NCBI GenBank assembly: GCA_949130485.1
Contig: OX422183.1
Location: forward strand, 3,484,136-3,548,135
DNA from: Agelas oroides
Taxonomy: Eukaryota; Porifera; Demospongiae; Agelasida; Agelasidae
DNA length: 64,000 nt
Direction: 5' to 3'
Within the stretch, counting starts at the first letter, position 1. Each line of letters starts with the position of its first letter. Both the position numbers and the translations under genes were made by a program. The notes beneath the pieces are model-generated. The model searched no databases. It was not told the origin of the DNA and saw only the letters and a program-made list of their open reading frames with translations. Shown piece after piece: positions 1 to 11,772 of this stretch.

Positions 1-2035
1 CTGGTGGGGTCACTCAGTTTTACATCACCACTGCCCTTCTTCCCAAACTTTCTCAGAAACTTTCTCTCTGCTGTGAACACTTGGATGCAATGGCCACTAC
101 CTTCAGCCACATAAACATTGTCTAATGCTACATCCCAGGGGTAGTCCAACTGTCCATCACCTGTACCATAACTGCCAAAACTACCGGAGAATGTCAAGTC
201 TGAATTCAATATCTGGATTCGGTGATTTTTTTGTCACTAATGTACACCTTTCTGTTTCTGTGATTGAAAGTAACACCCAGTGGGTATGAAAACTCAAGAT
301 GTTTGTTCCCTTCTTGACCTACTGCTGTAAGAAACTTCCCACTTGCTGTGAACTTCTGAATGCGATGGTTGCCTCTATCCGCAACCAGTATGTTACCATC
401 ACCATCAACAGCAACACCATGGGGCCAATTGAACTGTCCCTGAGCAGAGCCATTACTCCCAAATGTTCTGATCTTCTCTCCGCTCGGACTGAAGATGGAG
501 ACACAGTGTCCACTACACTCAGCCACTATGATTTCTCCCCTCTGGTTGACTGCCATACCCAAGGGAGATTTGAGACCACCAATGGTTTTGATAGCAGTAC
601 TAAGTTTTTGAATGGAGAGCCTTGCAACTACAGCAAATGGGCTTCCTCTGATTGGAACTCCCTCCACTTTCAGGTGTAACTGATGCCTTCCTCTGTGGGT
701 GAGCTGGTAGCTGATTGTGTACTTGTTCTTCTCCTTCTTCTGTATTGCAGCTTTGACAGTGGGACCACCTGCGTCTGACGCTAGTTCACAACTGGTGTTG
801 ACAAGTGGCTCTTGACATACCTTGCCATCTGTGTCCATAGCATGCAGGATTGCAGTAGCCTGTTCTCCAACTGTTGCAACCTCCAGACCCTTGCCTGCTG
901 CATAGCACTTCTCGGGAGAGACTGGATGGGAGTAGACCTTGCCAAACTGCTGGCATGTTTGAGTGAGCTCTGGAGTGCTAGCTGAGAACCTGATGTCCGC
1001 TTGTTCTTGTGGCACTAAAACCTCTGCTTTGAACTCTGCTGTGATTTCTTTCACTTGTTTCACTACTGGTTTTTTCATGGCTAGGATTTCTCCCTCACTT
1101 CCAGTTCGTAGGCTTTCCTTCACAAAATCGAGGCAGCTGCTCAGCTGGGTTAGAACCAGTTCAATTTGATCTCTCTGGGCAGCTAGAGTTTTGAGCTTCT
1201 GCTGAGTGATTTGGTCAAGCTGGCCAATGAGCTCTGTTTTCCTTACCTCCAGTGCTTCCTGTAGCTGTCGGATGGTTTTGTGGATGTTCCCTACAAGAGC
1301 TTCCCGCTGGTCTGTGATTTGCTGGCACTGTGTGTCTAACTGTTGCAGTGATTTTGTTACTGTGTCTAGCTGCTGTTCAACTGGTTGCAGACTTATAACA
1401 AGCACATCTTTGTGCTTCTGGAAGGCATCAGTAACTAGATCGTACTGGTGGTCTCGGTGAATACGAACAGTGCAATCACGACATACCAACTCTTCACATG
1501 TTTCACAGTAGAGATCTAGCTCTTCGGTGGAGTGTTTGGAACAGAACATTACCTTCTTCTTGGGTGGAACGAGTTGCACCACATCTCCCTCCAGTTGGTC
1601 AAGGTATATAACTTCATGTGATGAGAATTCTTCCCACTCTTGGTGAGTTTCGGTACATCTTGCACAAATGAACTGGCCACAGTTGCGGCAGAAGCTGGAT
1701 GCGACACGCTTTTTGCACTTTTCACACTGGGTTTTCTGTGGCTCTTTGACTTTCTCTAGGGTGTCTCGAACTTCAAAGAGATTGTTAACGTAAAATGCAG
1801 TTTGAAGGCCTGAAACACTTGTCGGAGGGAGAAGGGTAGATCGACGGCAGCTGGGGCAGTGAAGTGATATCTCCTGGCGATCACGTACTACAAGTCGCTC
1901 CAGACATTGTTTGCAAAACACATGGAAGCACTGCAGCAGTTTAGGTTCAGTGTAGGAGTCGAGACAGATACCACAGGTGAGCTGGTCTTCCAGCTTCCTG
2001 AGAGCTTCCTTAGTAACAGTGGAGGGTGTGGCCAT
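1..2035 (-). CDS. TRIM-NHL copy A (RING/B-box/coiled-coil/filamin/NHL), 3' end off window, one frame break
   Basis: Single-exon reading frame of 609 residues (2035 down to 206) that continues in another frame to the left edge. RING C3HC4 at residues 21-63 (C21, C24, C36, H38, C41, C44, C60, C63), two B-boxes (about 104-140 and 165-196), a coiled coil (about 200-310), a filamin-type Ig domain (about 370-475), then NHL blades. This order is that of class VII TRIM E3 ubiquitin ligases (TRIM2/3/71-like), which act in the cytoplasm; the NHL propeller of that class binds RNA or protein. The frame is lost in a run of seven A (minus strand) at 226-232, after residues VYIS of the third blade. The shifted frame carries on as recognisable NHL sequence to base 1. 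A sequencing error, a recent null allele or an early pseudogene would all fit. Start ATG aligns with the starts of copies B and C. Confidence 0.85.
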
Positions 2036-2430
2036 TGTGGCTGCGATGATGATAGGAAACTATAAAGCTGAACTGTAGGTACACACCAGATGCCAACAAG
2101 TCACAAACTCAAACTCACTCTTCTAAAGCCAAGTTGACAGATTGCTGCAAATCTGATCGAGACCTCATTAGTCATTCATTGGTGTGGGTAGCATACCTTA
2201 CCATATATGGTATTGAGGTCAGCCAGGATAAATCACCAGCGCTTAGCAACAGCCTATCAGTGCATAGGCGAATATAGTTATGTAGATGTATTTGTGCATA
2301 CTCATTCCCAGATTAAATGAAGGATCTGGAATGAGACTCATAGTATATAGGTAGTCTCATTCAGAGAATGGTTTGGGATGAGACCACAGAGCATAGTAAA
2401 TAAGTTGTTCATGTGGTAGATCAGGAACTT
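2036..2430 (-). other. Conserved 5' flank of TRIM-NHL copies
   Basis: This stretch upstream of copy A is closely repeated upstream of copy B (10836-11260), copy C (13966-14290) and pseudogene E (59489-59840). Shared landmarks include a TTTATAG stretch about 40 bases before the ATG in copies A and C, and a small hairpin of the TAGTCTCATTC type further out. The duplication unit therefore carries its own upstream region. Whether it acts as promoter is not shown. Confidence 0.6.
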
Positions 2431-2700
2431 AACACAGTCATGTGCTTCAATCAACAGATACACTAGACAAATCAGCAGCACACATTACAGGCCAGGTAGA
2501 TCGAGGAAGAGCATGGCAACAACAGATGGCTTACCTCAACATGAAGCTGAGCTTACAACACTTACAGTCTGAAAACAACAAGTGCACATTAATTGTGTTC
2601 ATTTTGATCACTATGTCAACTCTAAGCAATAGATGGTGTTCCTAATTCTGAGGGGTTGTTTACCTGTCTGACCTCTCTCTTACTAGTGAGATGATTCATC

Positions 2701-3331
2701 ATCGTGGGGCGAGCCTGAGCAAGCAGCAAACTGCTGATTTACTAACTCATCATGGCACACAGCAGGATTTGTCACTGTCTACTGTTACATGAGCGTAATA
2801 AGCCAAACTTGATGACGCATAAGTAGGTAAGTTCTCACTAGAGGTAGCTAGGTACCACATACACCACAAATTGCAGCCATTTCTCCAGCCAAGGCAGCTA
2901 CTGTAGCTACACATGCACGGATTAAGCTTTACACTGAAATCCTGAGCTGAATTTCTGCCATTTATGAGTGCCGTTTATGAATGGCCCTTACTTGAAGCAA
3001 TCTCAACAACCCAGCATCACGACTGTCCATATTAAATTTGCACTGCATGTGAGCAACCTGCCGTTGATGATCCATAGCAGCACAAACCAAAAGTAAGTTG
3101 CTATGCGTGCTTCAACTTCAGTCGTCTCCGCTCCGGATTGCCGATGCTGCACTCTGGCAAATTTTAGCCCTTCACCTACTGAGTGCACAAGCTCGATCTT
3201 CGTAAAATATTTAAATTTAAATGCACTCATTTAATTGAAATTTACGCAAGCAAACAAGCATATATGTATACACACACACATGCATAAAGCAGTCTTGCTA
3301 GTGTGGGGCTTGCTCAGGCTCACCCCAACAA
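2701..3331. mobile_element. Putative TIR element, about 0.6 kb
   Basis: Bases near 2705 (GGGGCGAGCCTGAGCAAGC) recur inverted near 3307-3325. The interior has no convincing coding frame and no target duplication is visible. The rest of 2650-3830 holds nothing I recognise. Confidence 0.35.
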
Positions 3332-3829
3332 ACTGGAGGTGACTGGTAGAGTAATTAGATGATGTTTAATGCTAGTTAAACAAAGTTAATCGACGAACGG
3401 CTCTTAGTGCGTGCAATTACGTAATGCTGGGTGGGCTTTGCGGATGCTCAGTCCATGCTTGTCCTTGGCAACCGCCTTTGCACTCACTGTTAGCCTTTGC
3501 AGCTACCTTTTTCGCCTGTATCTACTCAAAATTTTCCCACCCATGTACCCAACCCCCTTTTCAGACTAAATTTCTCCGTCTTAATTAGACGTGATCTGAG
3601 CTGGGCCAACACCTGGAGGCTCCGCCACCAGTGATTTACCCCCAAGCTTCGGACAATGTGTCATTATAGTCGGGGGCAAGCTAATTACTGGTTGCATGTG
3701 CCTAATGCTAATAAACTGATCCTGCTATTGAGCAGCTCTAGCCCTCCATTAGGCCCAGCTCACCCCCCACAAGAAAGGAGTATGGTATAATGTGTGGATT
3801 GCATCCAGCAGCCCTGTATACGCACAGTA

Positions 3830-4760
3830 AGGAGATCAACCTAAGATCATGTATCAACTGCTTAATAAAGGTTCAAAAAGAAAGGTGCCCAGTACAGTAA
3901 TTACCCTGTGCACACATGTGCAAGTGGGATTAGGCTATTGTGTGTGTCTTAGTTGCCTATTTTATGATTTCTAAACATGAGATAAACAATGACAACAGCA
4001 CTTAAGTATCATCTATGTACCTGAAAGACGTGAAACCGACTTGATTCTTTGATTAGACTGCATTATCGTTTGACTTGAACATCGTAGCCAGAGATACACA
4101 ATTGCATACACAGCCTGCTTACACATTGTCACCATTCGTTGTTGAGGAATGGATGAGGGGTGAAATAAAACAGAAAAACCATGGCACAATCAAAGAAGTG
4201 TCGGTTAGAGTCTTTTTAATAAAAGGAGACAGAAGGTAGCCTCATTCCCAGGCCTTCCCACTGTCCAGTTTTTGTTCTCTTATAGTACGCAAAAACAAAG
4301 GGGGAAGGTCCGGTCAGGTGAAAATCATGTGAATGACGTCTACCTAGATAGACAGAGAGGGGAGGGGTCACCAATCGCATTTCATGTACGCATTCGAACA
4401 ACAAGCAGTACGTTTGCTTTGCAAATGTTCAGAACTCCAGTACTTGGATGCTTCCAGCTCATTCTTTAGAGCAAAGGCAAAAAGTAGCTATCCAAAAGTG
4501 TTGAACAATCTTGCAGAAGAGGTCGACAAGCGTCCACCTAATTGAAGTTGTTCTTTGCATACAGCCCAAGTGTCTGTTACATGGAGTACCAGGTTGTCAG
4601 CTATTCAGGGGTTGCAGGATCACTTAAATATTGAAGTGGTTAAAGGGTTAATTAATTAATTAAGTATTGAAGTGCTAAGTGTTGTACAGTAGATCTCCCC
4701 TGCTGAGAGTGTCCAATAAACAAAGTTAACCACAAATAATAACACAGCACAAGTAACAAT
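3830..4760. repeat. TRIM 3'-flank duplicated segment
   Basis: Non-coding segment that recurs in diverged form at 56790-57250 and again at 60612-61300. Shared landmarks are the AAAGGTGCCCAGTACAG stretch and the GAAGAGGTCGACAAGCGTCC stretch. It marks the 3' side of a TRIM-NHL copy, so it documents segmental duplication rather than a gene. The reading frames here are short and not conserved between the copies. Confidence 0.6.
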
Positions 4761-4764
4761 GCAG

Positions 4765-6620
4765 CAGTAAAGACTGTCCTGGTGAACTCATGTACAGTGA
4801 TCACCACTATTGTAACAGAACTGTTCAGTCTTCAGCACAAGACTGTCCTGGTGAACTCATGCACAGTGATCACGACTATTGTAACAGAACTGTTCAGTCT
4901 TCAGCACAAGACTGTCCTGGTGAACTCATGTACAGTGATCGCCACTATTGTAACAGAACTGTTCAGTCTTCAGCACAAGACTGTCCTGGTGAACTCATGT
5001 ACAGTGATCACCACTATTGTAACGGAACTGTTCAGTCTTCAGCACAAGACTATCCTGGTGAACTCATGTACAGTGATCGCCACTATTGTAACAGAACTGT
5101 TCAGTCTTCAGCACAAGACTGTCCTGGTGAACTCATGTACAGTGATCGCCACTATTGTAACACAACTGTTCAGTCTTCAGCACAAGACTGTCCTGGTGAA
5201 CTCATGTACAGTGATCACCACTACTGTAACAGAACTGTTCAGTCTTCAGCACAAGACTGTCCTGGTGAACTCATGTACAGTGATCACCACTATTGTAACA
5301 GAACTGTTCAGTCTTCAGCACAAGACTGTCCTGGTGAACTCATGTACAGTGATCGCCACTATTGTAACACAACTGTTCAGTCTTCAGCACAAGACTGTTC
5401 TGGTGAACTCATGTACAGTGATCGCCACTATTGTAACACAACTGTTCAGTCTTCAGCACAAGACTGTCCTGGTGAACTCATGTACAGTGATCACCACTAT
5501 TGTAACAGAACTGTTCAGTCTTCAGCGCAAGACTGTCCTGGTGAACTCATGTACAGTGATCGCCACTATTGTGACAGAACTGTTCAGTCTTCAGCACAAG
5601 ACTGTCCTGGTGAAGTGATCACCACTATTGTAACAGACTGTTCAGTCTTCAGCACAAGACTGTCCTGGTGAACTCATGTACAGTGATCACCACTATTGTA
5701 ACAGAACTGTTCGCAGTCTTCAGTCCAAGACTGTCCTGGTGAACTCATGTACAGTGATCACCACTATTGTAACACAACTGTTCAGTCTTCAGCCCAAGAC
5801 TGTCCTGGTGAACTCATGTACAGTGATCACCACTATTGTAACAGAACTGTTCAGTCTTCAGCGCAAGACTGTCCTGGTGAACTCATGTACAGTGATCACC
5901 ACTATTGTAACAGAACTGTTCAGTCTTCAGCACAAGACTGTCCTGGTGAACTCATGTACAGTGATCACCACTATTGTAACAGAACTGTTCAGTCTTCAGC
6001 ACAAGACTGTCCTGGTGAACTCATGTACAGTGATCACCACTATTGTAACAGACTGTTCAGTCTTCAGCACAAGACTGTCCTGGTGAACTCATGTACAGTG
6101 ATCACCACTATTGTAACACAACTGTTCAGTCTTCAGCACAAGACTGTCCTGGTGAACTCACGTACAGTGATCACCACTATTGTAACAGAACTGTTCAGTC
6201 TTCAGCACAAGACTGTCCTGGTGAACTCATGTACAGTGATCACCACTACTGTAACATAACTGTTCAGTCTTCAGCACAAGACTGTCCTGGTGAACTCATG
6301 TACAGTGATCACCACTATTGTAACGGAACTGTTCAGTCTTCAGCACAAGACTGTCCTGGTGAACTCATGTACAGTGATCCCCACTATTGTAACACAACTG
6401 TTCAGTCTTCAGCACAAGACTGTCCTGGTGAACTCATGTACAGTGATCACCACTATTGTAACAGAACTGTTCAGTCTTCAGCACAAGACTGTCCTGGTGA
6501 ACTCATGTACAGTGATCACCACTATTGTAACAGACTGTTCAGTCTTCAGCACAAGACTGTCCTGGTGAACTCATGTACAGTGATCATCACTATTGTAACA
6601 CAACTGTTCAGTCTTCAGCC
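4765..6620. repeat. 69-bp minisatellite, about 27 copies
   Basis: Tandem array with a unit of 69 bp (for example from GACTGTCCTGGTGAACTCAT to the next copy). Most units differ by a few substitutions. Several are 68 bp (one A lost near the middle), one is longer near 5710, and one near 5612 lacks about 10 bases. Because 69 is divisible by three, two plus-strand frames stay open for hundreds of bases. The length variants break both frames repeatedly, so I do not call it coding. A single monomer occurs at the matching place in three other spacers (see 11379, 16683 and 61290). Confidence 0.95.
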
Positions 6621-7033
6621 CAAGAGATTGGCAGTTTGGAATTTGGAACGTAAACATTCATTGTTGTGGGTTGAGTTTGAGTGAGTAGCCACTTAAGCTG
6701 AGAATTTTATTCACTGTGATACATTAGGAACAACTTCAGCTACCAAACTCCAATCCCAGGCTGGTTTGTTAATTGTGAATGGAAATAGTGCAATCTCTTT
6801 TCTGCAAAATATTATCAGAGAGTCGGTAGACACTCTATGTAGGGATGGTGCCGACGCGCAATATATGCAATACTTAAGCAAAAGCCGTATAACTTCACCA
6901 CAAATATGCTAAAAGCATAGTTAAGCGCCCAGGCTTCCCTTTTGAGTGGCTTTGTGATCAGCAAGACTCATATAAGTGGCCAAAAGCCAGCTAAACGCAA
7001 AAGTGTGCGGTAGCGAAAGTGCCATTTTTCATA

Positions 7034-7150
<117 letters not shown>

Positions 7151-7571
7151 GTTAAGACCACTGTGTTCAACAACGATATCTCGCAAACGGTTTAAGTACT
7201 CAACGTCATTTTAGCATGAAACTGATGCTTATCACAGCGCGGAGCTCTACAACCACTCAGCGTCCTCATAGCTACAAATTCACACTGGTCAATAAAAGCC
7301 ATTCACAACACTCTGTGGTTGCTGTCCGTTATGAAGGACGCCATTTTCTAATTTTGTACGCATGCACACATGTAGTCTTGTTCCCAGGCCAAATACCACG
7401 ATCATTGGTCTCGGAACGAGGCTAGTGCACGAGCGAAATCGCGAGTTCACCAAGCGCACGGCTGGCACGGTCTCTTCCCGCAGTAGGGGGCAAGGTTTAT
7501 GAACACCACATAGGTAAGGCGCTGCATTCAGCTGCCAACTTATAACTACACTAAATAAAGTAGCTACTCAC

Positions 7572-7942
7572 TAGTTTGGTTCCCAGACCCTTCCTGTATG
7601 GGCGGGGCGAGAAAGGCGAGGGAAGGAAGGGTCTGGTGAATAACTCGACCCCAACGCGGATCCATGGAATTTCATTAATGTTTAATAATTGTCAGTTGCG
7701 AAGCCATGAATACTTACAAGTTTATCGTACCACACTTGAACGTGAAGCCATGTGTCCACACTACACATTCACACAAAATTTATTCACGACTCACACCTAC
7801 TTGACATTCGCGTTTTCCCTCATCAACGCTGACGGCAGGAATGCAGCCGTGGATCCGCGTTGGGGTCGAGTTATTCACCAGACCCTTCCTTCCCTCGCCT
7901 TTCTCGCCCCGCCCATACAGGAAGGGTCTGGGAACCAAACTA
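7572..7942. mobile_element. MITE with about 88-bp TIRs and 9-bp target duplication
   Basis: Element of 371 bp starting TAGTTTGGTTCCCAGACCC and ending in its reverse complement; the near-perfect terminal repeats run to about 7660 and from about 7855. It is flanked on both sides by GCTACTCAC (7563-7571 and 7943-7951). The paralogous repeat near 46765 has CCTACTCAC once with no element, which is an empty site. The 9-bp duplication suggests a Mutator-like (MULE) transposase as the source; that is inference. Confidence 0.93.
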
Positions 7943-8224
7943 GCTACTCACAGCTTTAGTAATCTGTGATGCTATGATGGTCAGTTGTCAGTGTAGTTTT
8001 CTGTGCTGTAGCTAGTCAGTCGTCATGTGATCGAAATTCAGGAGATTGGTTTCAAAAAGTTTGGTACGGAGCTCCGGAGAGTGGTTGGCCTTCATCAGAT
8101 TCTAGCTGGCAATGTTATTACATGCTTGCAACCACTACTAAATCATCAATGCTGTTTCAAGTTCTGGGGTTGTGGTTACACTTCTTAGGCTTAGGTCTAA
8201 CTGTAACTGAGATTAACATCAAAA

Positions 8225-8515
8225 AAGTACGGAAACAAGACTTAAAAAACATTAAAAATGTAAAAAGATGTAGGGATATGGCATGCCAAAAAGTATGCAA
8301 ACAAGGTAGGGATGATGTAATAGTGAAGGTAAATTTACAAAGCCCTATCCCTACATCTTTTTACATTACAGTTGCAAACTAGTGTGAAAACGATGCAGGG
8401 ATGAGGCTTTGTAAATTTACCTTCACTATTACATCATCCCTACCTTGTTTGCATACTTTTTGGCATGCCATCCCTACATCTTTTTACATTTTTAATGTTT
8501 TTTAAGTCTTGTTGA
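8225..8515. repeat. Foldback, arms about 120 bp
   Basis: The left arm (about 8225-8345) and right arm (about 8405-8515) are reverse complements around a loop of about 60 bases. Each arm contains GTAGGGAT motifs. Related pairs occur at 47075-47215/47695-47823 and 40188-40315/40863-41000. It ends about 65 bases 3' of the TRIM copy B stop codon. Confidence 0.9.
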
Positions 8516-8579
8516 AACTAAAATTTACACATTTATGCACATACATCAACACACAATACTATCAACAGATGACATCGTC

Positions 8580-10835
8580 CTAAAAGATTTGTATGCAATT
8601 GTTGTAAGTGTTACTAACATAAACAAGTCCATCTCTGTCCACTGCTATTCCACTAGGGTTGTTAAATTGTCCTGGTCCTTCTCCCTTTGTGCCGAATGAT
8701 CTCAGGAACTGACCTTCACTGGTGAACATGGAAACACACTTGTTGTTGAACTCAGTCACGTACACTATATCATCAGAGTCTATGCTAACACTGGAAGGGA
8801 AGTTCAGTTCTCCACCACCACTGCCCTTCTTCCCAAACTTTCTCAGGAACTTTCCCTCTGCTGTGAACACTTGGATACGACAGCCTCCACCATCAGCCAC
8901 ATACACATTCCCAGTACTGTCAAATGCTACATCCCAGGGGAAGTTGAACTGTCCATCACCACTAACACGGCTGCCAAAACTACTGGAGAATGTCAAGTCT
9001 ACATTCAGTATCTGGACACGGTGATTGAAATTGTCACAAATGTACACCTTTCTGTTTCTGTGATTGATAGCAACACCCATTGGGTCTGAAAACTCAAGAT
9101 GCTTACTCCCTCTCTGACCTACTGCTGTAACGAACTTCCCACCTGTTGTGAACTTCTGAATGCGATGGTTGTTTTCATCCGCAACAAGTATGTTACCATC
9201 ACCATCAACAGCAACACCACAAGGCCCATTGAACTGTCCCTGAGCCGAGCCCTTACTCCCAAATGTTCTGATCTTCTCTCCACTTGGACTGAAGATGGAG
9301 ATACAGTGTCTACCGCTCTCTGCCACTATCATCTCTCCCTTCTGGTTGACTGCCACACCCCAGGGGAATTTTAGACCACCAATAGTTCTGATAGGAGTAC
9401 CTAGTTTTTGAATGGGGGACCTTGCAACTACAGCAAATGGACTTCCTCTGATGGGTACTCCCTCAACTTTGATGTGTAACTGATGCCTTCCTCTGTGGGT
9501 GAGCTGGTAGCTGATTGTGTACTTGTTCTTCTCCTTCTTCTGTATTGCAGCTTTGACAGTGGGACCACCTGCGTCTGAAACTAGTTCACAACTGATGTTG
9601 ACAAGTGGCTGTTCACATTCCTTGCCATCTGCGTCCATAGCATGCAGGATGGCAGTAGCCTGTTCTCCAACTGTTGCAACCTCCAGACCCTTGCCTGCTG
9701 CATAGCACCTCTCTGGGGAAGCTGGACAGGTGTAGACCATGCCAAACTTCCGGCATGTTTGGGTGAGCTGTGGAGTGCTAGCTGAGAACCTGATGTCTGC
9801 TCGTTCTTGTGGTGCTAAAACATCTGCTTTGAACTCAGCTGTGATTTCTTCCACTTGTTTCACTACTGGCTTCTTCATGGCTAAGATTTCTCCCTCACTT
9901 CCAGTTCGTAGGCTTTCCTTCACGAAATCGAGGCAGCTGCTCAGCTGGGTTTGAACCAGTTCAATTTGATCTCTCTGGGCAGCTAGGGTCTTGAGCTTCT
10001 TCTGAGTGATTTGGTCTAGCTGGCCAATGAGTTCTGTTTTCCTCACCTCCAGTGCTTCCTGCAGCTGTCGAATGGTTTTGTGGATGTTCCCTACAAGAGT
10101 TTCTCGCTGGTCTGTAATTTGCTGGCACTGTGTGTCTAACTGTTGCAGTGATTTTGTCACTGTGTCTAGCTGCCTTTCAACTGGTTGCAGACTTGTAACA
10201 AGCACATCTTTTTGCTTCTGGAAGGCATCAGTAACTAGATCATACTGGTGGTCTCGGTGAACACGAACAGTGCAATCACGACATACCAACTCTTCACATG
10301 TTTCACAATAGAGATCCAGCTCCTTGGTAGAGTGTTTGGAGCAGAACAATACCTTCTTCTTTGGTGGAACAAGTTGCGCCACATCTCCCTCAAGTTGGTC
10401 GAGGGTGATAACCTTGTGTGATGAGAATTCTTCCCACTCCTGGTGGGTTTCAGTACATCTTGCACAAATGAACTGGCCACAGTTGCGGCAGAAGGTGGTT
10501 GCAACACGCTTGTTGCACTTCTCACACTGGGTTTTCTGTGGCTCTTTGACTTTCTCTATGGCGTCACGAACCTCAAAGAGATTGTTGAGGTAAAATGCAG
10601 TTTGGAGACCTGAAACACTTGTCGGAGGGAGGAGAGTGGATCGACGGCAGCTAGGGCAGTGAAGGGATAGCCCCTGGCGATCATGTACTACAAGTCGCTC
10701 CAGACACTGTTTGCAAAAGACGTGGAAACACTGCAGCAGTTTAGGTTCAGTGTAGGAGTCGAGACAGATACCACAGGTGAGCTGGTCTTCCAGCTTCCTG
10801 AGAGCTTGTTCAGTAACAGTGGAGGGTGTGGCCAT
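8580..10835 (-). CDS. TRIM-NHL copy B, intact E3 ubiquitin ligase candidate
   Basis: Complete single-exon gene of 751 residues. RING C3HC4: C21, C24, C36, H38, C41, C44, C60, C63. B-box 1 is at 104-140 (C104, C107, C116, C119, C124, C127, H131, H140) and B-box 2 at 165-196 (C165, H168, C177, C180, C185, C188, H193, H196). A coiled coil spans about 200-310, a filamin/ABP280 domain about 375-475, and six NHL blades 480-751. All zinc ligands are present, so ligase activity is plausible. In known families this class ubiquitinates targets, and its propeller binds RNA or protein. The start is the first ATG, shared by all copies. Neighbours on both sides are further copies on the same strand, and the 5' flank is duplicated with the gene. 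I cannot assign it to one vertebrate TRIM by eye. Confidence 0.95.
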   Translation of the reverse strand: MATPSTVTEQALRKLEDQLTCGICLDSYTEPKLLQCFHVFCKQCLERLVVHDRQGLSLHCPSCRRSTLLPPTSVSGLQTAFYLNNLFEVRDAIEKVKEPQKTQCEKCNKRVATTFCRNCGQFICARCTETHQEWEEFSSHKVITLDQLEGDVAQLVPPKKKVLFCSKHSTKELDLYCETCEELVCRDCTVRVHRDHQYDLVTDAFQKQKDVLVTSLQPVERQLDTVTKSLQQLDTQCQQITDQRETLVGNIHKTIRQLQEALEVRKTELIGQLDQITQKKLKTLAAQRDQIELVQTQLSSCLDFVKESLRTGSEGEILAMKKPVVKQVEEITAEFKADVLAPQERADIRFSASTPQLTQTCRKFGMVYTCPASPERCYAAGKGLEVATVGEQATAILHAMDADGKECEQPLVNISCELVSDAGGPTVKAAIQKKEKNKYTISYQLTHRGRHQLHIKVEGVPIRGSPFAVVARSPIQKLGTPIRTIGGLKFPWGVAVNQKGEMIVAESGRHCISIFSPSGEKIRTFGSKGSAQGQFNGPCGVAVDGDGNILVADENNHRIQKFTTGGKFVTAVGQRGSKHLEFSDPMGVAINHRNRKVYICDNFNHRVQILNVDLTFSSSFGSRVSGDGQFNFPWDVAFDSTGNVYVADGGGCRIQVFTAEGKFLRKFGKKGSGGGELNFPSSVSIDSDDIVYVTEFNNKCVSMFTSEGQFLRSFGTKGEGPGQFNNPSGIAVDRDGLVYVSNTYNNCIQIF

Positions 10836-11378
10836 TGTGGCTGTGATGATGATAGGACACTATGAAGCTGAACTGTAGGCACACACCAGATGCCAGCGAG
10901 CCACAAACTCAAACTCACTCTTCTCGACACAAAATTTCAAAAGCTGACAGCGAGCAAATTGAAAGACGGCTATGAAGCAATTTCAATCGCAAATCTGATA
11001 GAGACCTCATCAGTTATTCATTGGTGTGGGTAGCATACCTTACCATATACGGTGTTGAGGCCAGCCAGCAGTAAAATAACCAGTGCTTAGCAACAGCCTA
11101 TCAGTGCATAGGTGAATATAGTTTAGTAGTTGTACTTGTGCATACTCCTTCCAGAAGGATCTGGAATGAGTATATAGGTAGTCTCATTCCGAGAATGGTT
11201 TGGGATGAGACCACAGAGCATAAGTAAATTCACATAGTAAGTAAGGAACTTTACACAGTCATGTGCTTCAGTCAACAGCTACACTGGACCAGATGAGTTA
11301 CACAAATCAGCAGCACACATTACAGGCCAGGTAGATACATGAACAGCATAGCACACATGGCTCACCTCAAGTCCCCAC

Positions 11379-11445
11379 TATTGTAACAGAGCTGTTTAGT
11401 CTTCAGCCTGAGAGATTGGTGGTTGTGAATTTGGAGTAATGTAAA
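11379..11445. repeat. Single degenerate 69-bp monomer 3' of TRIM copy C
   Basis: It contains CCCACTATTGTAACAGAGCT followed by GTCTTCAGCC and then the GAGATTGG border seen at the right end of the 4765-6620 array. Only one partial unit is present, which supports the view that the large array grew from a single ancestral unit. The rest of 10836-11772 is duplicated TRIM 5' flank plus unrecognised sequence. Confidence 0.75.
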
Positions 11446-11772
11446 CCCCACAAATAACACGCATTATTGGGGGGTGAGTTCAAAGTTGCTTGCTGAGAAT
11501 TTCACAACCTGTGTCGTAATTAGCCACTGGGTCTCATTCCCATGGTGGTTGATCACTTACGTATCACAAACTTCAAGCAGAAAAAATGAGATACAATCTC
11601 TTTTCTGCAAAATTGCAAAAATATTTTATGAGTACAAAATTTACAAACTAACATTTACTACTGCTAGTGAGACCTGCTATGTACTACTGTCACAATAGAA
11701 ACTTAGGCCAAAGCTGTAAACAATTCAAACAGTGACAACACGTAAACAATTCTATCAACAGATGACACCATC

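Noticed and set aside
4765..6620. CRISPR-like regular array
   Set aside because: No spacer/repeat alternation: the whole unit repeats, and the context is animal nuclear DNA.
4782..6684. Several plus-strand open frames of up to 293 residues with 23-residue repeats
   Set aside because: They are the 69-bp minisatellite read in two frames. Unit-length variants break both frames, no start context or flanking exon fits, and the sister loci have a single unit.
7576..7959. 127-residue plus-strand frame
   Set aside because: Spans a MITE from terminal repeat to terminal repeat; a composition artefact.
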